Positions 42,501 through 51,500 of a DNA stretch of 64,000 nucleotides are shown here, piece by piece. The notes under the pieces are model-generated. The model saw only the letters and a list, made by a program, of their open reading frames with translations. It had not been told where the DNA came from and searched no databases. The first letter of the stretch is position 1. Every line of letters starts with the position of its first letter. Source of the stretch: Ceratotherium simum simum (lineage: Eukaryota; Chordata; Mammalia; Perissodactyla; Rhinocerotidae); the NCBI RefSeq assembly GCF_000283155.1, contig NW_004454170.1, positions 15,495,984-15,559,983 on the forward strand. Reading direction: 5' to 3'. A program made the position numbers and the translations under genes.

Positions 42501-45500
42501 CTGGGGCAGTTAACCAAGAGAAAAAGGTCCAAGGCGAGGAGGAGGAAGAAAAAGATTGTGAGAGGAAGGACACACAGAAATACACAGTACATATGGGTGG
42601 AAAGGGCCTAGAAGGAGATGAACCTGAAATCAATTATCCAAAGTCAAGGGTATTTACACACCTGTCTTTCACTCCCAATTACCAAACCTTACCCAGTAAC
42701 TGCATTCCATTAGCAGAGGAAAAAATCTACGAGGGCTCCTAAAGGCCTACTCGTCATAAGCAGCATAGCCAGTGTGGCTCAACACAGTCTCTAGAGTCAA
42801 ACTAACTGGGGTCCCGGTCCTGTGGCTCAGTAGCTATAACCTAACCACTCTGTGCCTCAGCTTCCTCATCTTTAAAAAGAGTATAACAATAGATCCCTCC
42901 TCCTAGAGCTGTTGTGAGGCCTAAGAGAGATAATAGATGCAAAGTATTTAGAATAGTCCCTAGCACATACTGAGTGCTCAAAAGATATTAGCTATTTTTA
43001 TTACTTTAAAAAAGAAGAATTGCAGTCTGTAAGACTAAGGACTAAAGGCAAAAGGAACCACACATAAGCACTGTACTCTAGTTGATAACGTTGTTTTCCA
43101 CAGGGGTATGAGTTAACTATTCTGATGTTGCTAAACGTTATAATGGACAGCAGATGGTGGAAGCCAGTTTTCTCACTGTTGGAGAAGGAATTTACAAATA
43201 AGCAAAGGGAGGAGGCTAGAATGATCCATGTGGTAATCGATTAGAATTGGAGATTTCGGTAAGAACTCATGTTTAACATAGTATAGATACAGATGGTTAT
43301 ACATAGAGATATTTACAGATATGTGTATTTACATAATTAGTATACACATATATTTCCTAGCCCTGTCAGCCGAGGGGGCGTAAAAGAAATGACACTCCAG
43401 TAGCAATGAGCACACCTAGCACCCAGATCTTGGTTTCTAATCCATTCTCCAATAAAAAGAACCAGGTCTCCTTGAAGAAATGGCTGATTCTAGGACTGGG
43501 GAAGGAAATATACAAGATGAGCCCAGAGCATCTTGTAGTGCCATCAAGTAAGGAAGAGCTCAAACAAATGATAGGAGTATGTCCAAGTGACACAGGAGTC
43601 AACCAAAAGAGCTCCCACTGGCCAAAGCTGGAACAATCTGAGCAACAAAACAAATAAAGTAGCATTGTACTACAACCCAAAGTATAAAATAAATATCCAT
43701 GAGTCTACACTGATATAAATAAATGATTGACTAAATTAATAGATGGGCAGACAAATCTCCCACGCAGAAGTTTTCCAAATAAATTAAGTAGATACTTCAC
43801 CCTAAAAGAGGGGAGCATTAACTCCCCACTCTTTAAGTGTGGGTTGTGCACAGTGACTTCCTTCCAAACAATATAGTATGGAAAGAAATGGAGAAAAGGA
43901 CATTTTTCTATAGAGAAATCTGAAAACTACTACTTTAGTCAAGTGATCAAGGCCAACAACATTAATAAATCATGTTGATGGTATGTATCCTTCACATCAT
44001 GTGATGAGAATGGCATTTTATCTCTGTGATAGTCCTCTCGAAACCTCATAAACTCCATCTAACTATGAGAAAACTATCAGTCTAATTATGAGAAAAATTC
44101 CAATAAAGGGGCATCCTACAATATACCTGACCAGTACTCCTCAAAATCTTCAAGGTCATCCAAAACAAGAAAAGTCTGAGAAACTGACACAGCCAAGAGG
44201 AGCCTAGGAAGATATGACAACTAAATGTACTGTGGTATCCTGGAACAGAAAAAGGACACTAGGTAAAAATAAGAAAATCTGAATAAACTATAGACTTTAG
44301 TTAATAATGTATCAATATTGGTTTATTAATTATAACAAATGTACTATATGAATGTAAGAAGTTAATAATAAGGAAAACTATGAGGCAGGTATATGGGAAC
44401 TCTCTGTACTATCTGCTCAATTTTTATATAAATCGAAAACTGTTGTAAAAAACATGTTAATTTAAAAAAAAAGGACAAATAAGAGAAATATTCTCATTTT
44501 TATCCCAGGCAAAGAAGTCGAGGCCACATGGTATAGAGGTTAAGGCCTGGGTTAAATCCCTGTTCTTTCACTTATTCACCATATGACCTTGGACATTTCC
44601 TTAACTTCTCTTATGTCTCAGCCTTCCCACCTGTAAAATGGGAATAATAATACATAGTTATTATGAGAACATTAAAAGGATACACAGTAGTTAACACAGG
44701 GACTATTCCTACTAAACAGTCAATGAATTCTAGCTGTTATTATTAGAAAGGGACACTGCCATCACCAACATTATTTTTCAGGGACCTCAATAACTCACTA
44801 GTCTCCAATTCCTCATAGCCTGAGAAGGGAGTTTTGATGTTATAAATAAGCCTCTAACAAAAAAATTGCTGAGGCCTTCTATAGTTCTCACCATCAGAAT
44901 GGAGTTTCCATTGGTAATGACAGATGCTACCAGGCACCAAGAACAGGAAGCAGGCACTCAGATGGATGGGCCTGACGAATCTGGTCTTCCTTCTTCTTTC
45001 CTCACATCCTGCCACCCATCTCCTTCCCCAGGAAACAAGTTTAACTTCCACATTTCTGACACCTGTTTGGAGACCTTGCTCAGGGTGTTCATTCAATAAT
45101 AAAGCCAGGCAAAACAACAGAGAATAAAGGAAAGAATCCCAAATTAAAAGATCTCAGAATGCTAACAAGCTAAAACAGTAGTCACAACAGTGATACTGTA
45201 CCCTAGTTCTCCATGTACTTCTGTCTGCAGCCCTATTACTGTGATATAGGCAAATGTCGGTGGAGGGAGGGATCACGAGGGCCTGGGATCCCAATGCTCT
45301 TTCTCAAATGGCAGCCTGAAGAGCAAAATGGTGAGAAGCCCAGGTCTTAAAGTCAGTTGGATCTGAGTTCAAATACCTCTACTTAACCAGCTGCTTGATC
45401 TAGTCCAAGTACATAGCTTTTCTGAAGCCTCAGTTTACACACCTATAAAATCAGGACAATATCTTACAGGATATATGTGATGGTAAGAGAAGATACCAAG

Positions 45501-48500
45501 TGCCAAGCAGAATGCCTTGCACTAGTAAGCGCACCACAAACGGTAGCCAGTGGCGGTGGCCGTGATGGTGATGGGGGCAACATCATTTTCATCGTCTGCG
45601 GGGGTGCAGGGTGAATCAAGTGACCAGTCTGGCTGTGATGTCTGCTGACCTGTCTCTAACATGCAGAAAAATCCCAGGAGATTCTCAGGTGACCAATTTT
45701 TCTTCTTTCCAAGTTGCTGATTATCGACATTGTTTTACTCCTCCTTAATTATTAGAAAAGTAATTTCTGCTTGGGAGCCTACTCTCTTCCCTTATACGCA
45801 CAACTTTGATTCAAGATTTCACTGACTTTTAAAACTATAATTTCTATTTTTCTTTGTCCAGTATGGATGTTTTAAAGACAATACCAGGATCTTGTATGTG
45901 GCACATTGTTTCTCCATTTCTTGTTTTACTTATACTTCTAAAAAATATTCCTTTCACACTATAGCCTTTAATTCTTCTAAATTTGGAGTTTTCAATCTTA
46001 TGTTTCCTCTGTTCTTTACCCCTCTTTCTTTTCCCATGTTTGTTACAATCACTCAGATTAATTTCAATTGCCTTCTTAGGGTATTTGAACTTGCTGGAAT
46101 GAATATTGATTCAAACTCTTGGGGAAGATTTTTTAATACTTTCCACTGTAAAGTTTCCCAGGCATTCACGAATCACAGCCAACTTTCTTTAACTCATTTC
46201 CCTTTTCTTGACAGCGTTTCCAATGTCTTGGATTACTACTATTTATATGACTCTTCACCAGTGGCTAAAATCTGGTGTCACTATCTACAACTCCTGGGAG
46301 AAGATTACAGGAAGGACACTCGTATCATCTGAATGTGTGGAGAAGAAAGCAGCAAGATCACAACAACGTGAAGCACTGCTACGGCAAGAGTGTGAGGAAA
46401 TAAAACGTGGCATTCCAGAAGGGAACTGATGAGAGTCAACTAAAGAAAAGGCAACAGACACTATTTCAACATTTTAACAGTCATTAAAGGAAAGAAATAA
46501 AAAACTGTCATTTCCTGAGGAGTTTTAAATGTCTTTAAATAAAATTATGTATATATATATAGATATTCTAATCTCAGATCCATTTCAGAGAATAAAGAGT
46601 CATGGTGTCAGGGCTCGATATGGTTAATATTCCTTCCTTACATTCTCTTCGCTTCTGAGTTCATTGATTGTAATAAATCTGCACTAGGGAAAGTTTCCTT
46701 TTTCCATCTGGTTCAGATTTCATGATTCTAAACAGACAGCATTTTATCATGTAAAAATATCAGCAGGAAGGAGGAAAAGGGCACAGGTAGAACGAAGAAT
46801 TTCCAAATAGCGGCAAGTTTAGGGATTGTAGAAATAAACACGGTATGCCTTATTATATACATAAGTCTAGTGCTAACATTAGAAATCACTGTGTGGCAAA
46901 GATTCCAACATCTAGAAGCCTTGGAAGTTGAATTCCTTGCAACTGAAGGAATTCTCGTTTTAGCCAGATAACTGTAAAGGTTCTCAAAATTGCACAAAGC
47001 CTGAACTGGGCATACTCGGAGCTGGAATTCCAAGTGGGAGTCAAGGCACAATCTGATACTTTTTGAAATTCATGAAGAACACTGAGTCTGAGACACCGGA
47101 AACCAATCTTTCATCTTGTCTGTTTCATCTGTATTTCCACACTTTCCTTCTTTTAAGTTCTCTTATCCTCTGAAAGGTTGATTATTAGATCCATATTCAG
47201 AAATACAAGAAAGACTTATCTTGGGACTTGGGAGCCTGCATAAAATCTCTATGCTCTACATCAAAAACTGAAAAACCAAACAATAGTTGAGCATTTTTCT
47301 GTTTGTGCTCAAACCCAATAGTGATTCCCCACCCCCAACCCACCCCAGGTCTGCAAAACTGAAGGCATCTGCCCTAAAACAGGATGTTTACTTCTTAGAA
47401 TGTCATTGAATTCCTGCCGTCTGTTTCCCACCTGAAATCACAAGAAGACAGATTCACAGCAAAGGAAAACAGTGGGCATTTTGCCATTCCCCGCCTTACC
47501 CCACAATACAATGCTCTAGCTCATCTTTTTATTTAAGATTATAGTGAGTGGTTGTGACGTCACAATTAATAACAAGCAAATCAAAGGAGCTGTCTATGTT
47601 TTCTTCCTATTTTATCAAAACTGGTTACACAGCCTTTCCAACAGAGAAAAGCACTCACGGGCACCTCTCAAAAATTCAATATAATATTTGGACCATATCT
47701 CTGTTTCTGATATTCATTTTCACAAAAAAGATGAAGAGAAAGCTAAATAAACTTTATCCTGGACATCATTACACTTGAAAGGACCTCAGAGATCCAAGCA
47801 CTCATTTTTCAGGTAGAGAAACTGAACCTAAGAGAGTGAAGTGACTCGGTCATATGGCTGGTTAAGTGACAGAGTGAACCAGGAGAAGCTCGAATCTGAG
47901 TTCTCCAGTCTCCTTATCCTGGCGCTTCACCTTCCATGAGGCTGGCTCTTGAGCCACCTCAGCATTCAATTCACCTAATTATAAGAAGGGACATGAATAA
48001 ATAAATTTCCAAATAAGCATGGTCTTATTTTTACATGTATTTAGATATTCATAAATAAAAACAGTTTTCACTTGAGGACTTGCAGCAGCATCACTTGATG
48101 TTTCCTACCTTGGCACTATTGACATGTAGGGTCAGATAATTCTTTGTTGGGGGCAGGGGAGCCTGTCTTGTGAACCGTAGAATGTTTTGCAGCAATCCTG
48201 GCCTCCACCCACTAGATGCCAACAGCATGCCCCGACCAAGCTGAGACAATCAAAATTTCTCCAGATATGCCAAATGTCCTCTGGGGGCAAAATCGCCCCA
48301 CTGAGAACTGCCACATAGCCATATCTCCTACACATCCATCAGCCATCAGGAAGCCTTCAATCATTGCTACATGTCAGATGCCGGAACTCCGGGATGATTG
48401 AGAAACTTTCCATATGTTACGTATGGAATGGAGAAGATGCTCCCCTGATTTCCTCTCAGAAACACAGCAGTGACCCTATCTAGTCACAGAAATGATCAGG

Positions 48501-51500
48501 AGAAGGGTCCACTTTAGAAAAAGAGAGCAAAAAGATAATGGTGAAGTGAGATGAGAAATAATACAAAGAGAAGCAGAGGGAAAAACCAGTAAGCAAGACA
48601 GAAGAAAGGGAAAAGGAAGGAAGAAAGAGGCCAGCAGAGAGAAGGGACTTGAGCATTCCAGAACTTGTAGGACAGAGCGACCCATTATAAGATTTAAGTG
48701 GCGTATTTTCATCAGGCATAATTTTTTAAAAAGGCAACTCAGTCTGAGGAAAAGGGTCAAGAACTTTCTACCAATTCATTGTGAGGCTTTGGGAAAGGAC
48801 CATTGTCCCCGGATGATGGACCCCTCAGGGGAGTTCTATGTGAAGCTCTTTGTTAAAGCCTCATATGCTTAAAACTGTAAACCCTTTTAAACAGCATAGC
48901 TGTTAACGTGAGTTTCACCCACGTTACTGTTCCTGGTGTACAATGAATGGGAATGAAGTTTTATAATAGGTCTTTAAAATAATGAGCATGAGTCTTCACA
49001 TCCAGGGTACAAATCAATTTTCTTTAACTGCTACTTCCCAGAAACCTATTTAATCTCAAAACACCTCCTGGGAAACAGAAAAGCTCTGGATATTTTTCAG
49101 ACTGCTACTCTGCTTGGAGTGTTCAGGTGGCTGGTTGAACGGTAGCTCTAGATTTGACGCAACTGCAAAACACGTGGATAACAACATGCTTATTTCTGAA
49201 TCTGCTCACAGGTCGAGGTTACATCTGACAAGCCGGCCACTCAATTCCTTCAGTCTGTCTTCTTCTGTATATGCTTAAAAATACTCATTACAAAAAGATT
49301 CTTTTTTTTAAATTATTATTTCAGTAAGTTTTCCTGGACAAACAAAATTAACAATAACAACAACAAAACCCCACTAATCCTACAATTCTCAAACTTTTAA
49401 AGTGCATAGGAATCACTTGAGGATCTTGTTAAAAATGTAGATTCTAATCTACGTCTGGGGTGGGGCCTGAGATTCTGCATTTCCAATAAGCTCCCAGGAG
49501 ATGCTGAGGCTGCTGGTCCATGGACCATACTTTGAGTAAGAAAGCTGTAAGTCTAACCCATTCCCCCAAATCACCTATCTGATTATATTGTTTCCCTCCT
49601 GTAGAAAATTTTTAAGGCTGACTGTCCACAGCTTACCTGGCAAAGTCCAAATTCTCTTGTGAGAAATTAAATCCCTTCATGATAGCTTCAGCTCCACCAA
49701 CTCCCTGCACCCAACATGTACACTGTGAAGCAGCCACAGCAACTCTGTGTTGTTCACCAAAATGTCAGATACACTGCATTCCCCTGATTTGGTCCCACTG
49801 TTCCCTCTGCCTGGATGGCTCTACTGCCAAAATCTTCACCCTCCTTCAAGGCCTACCTCAAATGTCACCTCCTCCAAGAAGCCTCCCCAAGCCCTCTAGG
49901 AATAAAGTATTTGTTTCACTCACCACATCTTGCACTTGGCATTCAAATATCTATGCTGGTGTGTCTGGTTTTCTAGAAAGTTATGGCCCATCCAACAAAA
50001 TTATAAAACTATCTGGAGCCTAACTTGGAAGTTAAAAAGATACTCAATTTTCTAACCTTCACATCCCCGGCTCCTGAAGAAAGGAGTCCATCAGTCAATC
50101 CTCCAAGGAGTTAAAAATTCCATAGGATTATCCCTCCAGACTTTTGGCCCCCAAATGAATATTTACCATGAGTGGTTTGAAGCACCCTGGCACATAGCCC
50201 ATCTACTCAAGAACATAACGCGTACACTGATGCACCCCTGCATCGTGGAGTTTTCTTCAATGTCTCCTCGATATTCTCATCAGCATAAACTGTCTCCCAT
50301 TTTTAAAAAACAAATACATACACAATGAAAAACCCTCCCTTGTCCCCAGATCATCCTCCATCTCACTTCTCTATTCCCCTTTACAGCAAAACTCCTCCAA
50401 AGAGTTGCTAAACTCGTCATCCCCACTTCCTCCCCTTCCATCCTCTTTTGACCCACACCTCCAACCACCAAAACTGCACTTGTCAAAGGTACCAAAGACC
50501 GAACCGGTGCAAAAGAAGTAGTCGCTTCCCAGACTCCTCTCGCTTGATGTATGGGCAGCATCAGACATAGTTGGCTACTTCCCCCCTAATATCCCTTCTT
50601 CACTTGTCTTCTGGAAACAACTTTTTTCTTCTCCTTCTCCCCAGCTGCTCTATTCCAATCTCCTCTGCTGAGCCCTCTACTTTCCTAACTCTAACATTGG
50701 AGGGAACCAAGCCTCAGTCTTTGGACCTTTCTCTTCTCTATCTACTCTTCATCCCCAGGAGGTCACATCCAGTCCCATAGCTTTAAATACCATGTATAAA
50801 CTAAGGATGCCCAAATTTATACCTCCAGTCCAGAGTTCTCCCTGAATTCTAGACTCATCCAATTACCTCAAAATTAACAAGTCTAAGATGAAACTGACAC
50901 AGGCTCCCCACCAAACCTGCTGCTCCCCACCAGTCTTTCTTATCTCATAAAGCCAAGGTTCCAGTCTATCAGTTGCTCACCCCACAACCCTTGGAGCATC
51001 CTTGCCTCCTCTTTTTCTCTCACATGCTCCACCCACTTGATCAGTACATCACGTCAGCAACACCTTCAAGATCTCTGCAGAAGCTGTTACTACTACAAGT
51101 TACTACTACTTGTTACTACTACCACTATTCTACTGTTACTACTCAAGTCCATGCTACTGTCATCCCTTGCTAGGGTCCTAACCGGGCTCCTTGCTGCCAC
51201 TCTTGCCCCCATCCTCAATGTCATGGTCTATTTTCCACGGAGAGGCAGAACAAGACTTTTAAAATATTAACTCAGGCCATACCACTGTTCTCCTCAAAAC
51301 CTTCTAAGTGCTTCTTATTTTCCTCAGAATAAAATTCAACGTCCTTCCCAAGGCCTTTGAGTCCCCCATGTGATCTCGGGCCCCCACCATCTCACAGATC
51401 TCATCCCCTAGCACTTGCCACTTCATTCTCTCTGCTCCAGCCTCATTCACCTCCTTACTATTTCTTGAACACCGTTCCTGCCTTAGAGCGTTTTCCACAT

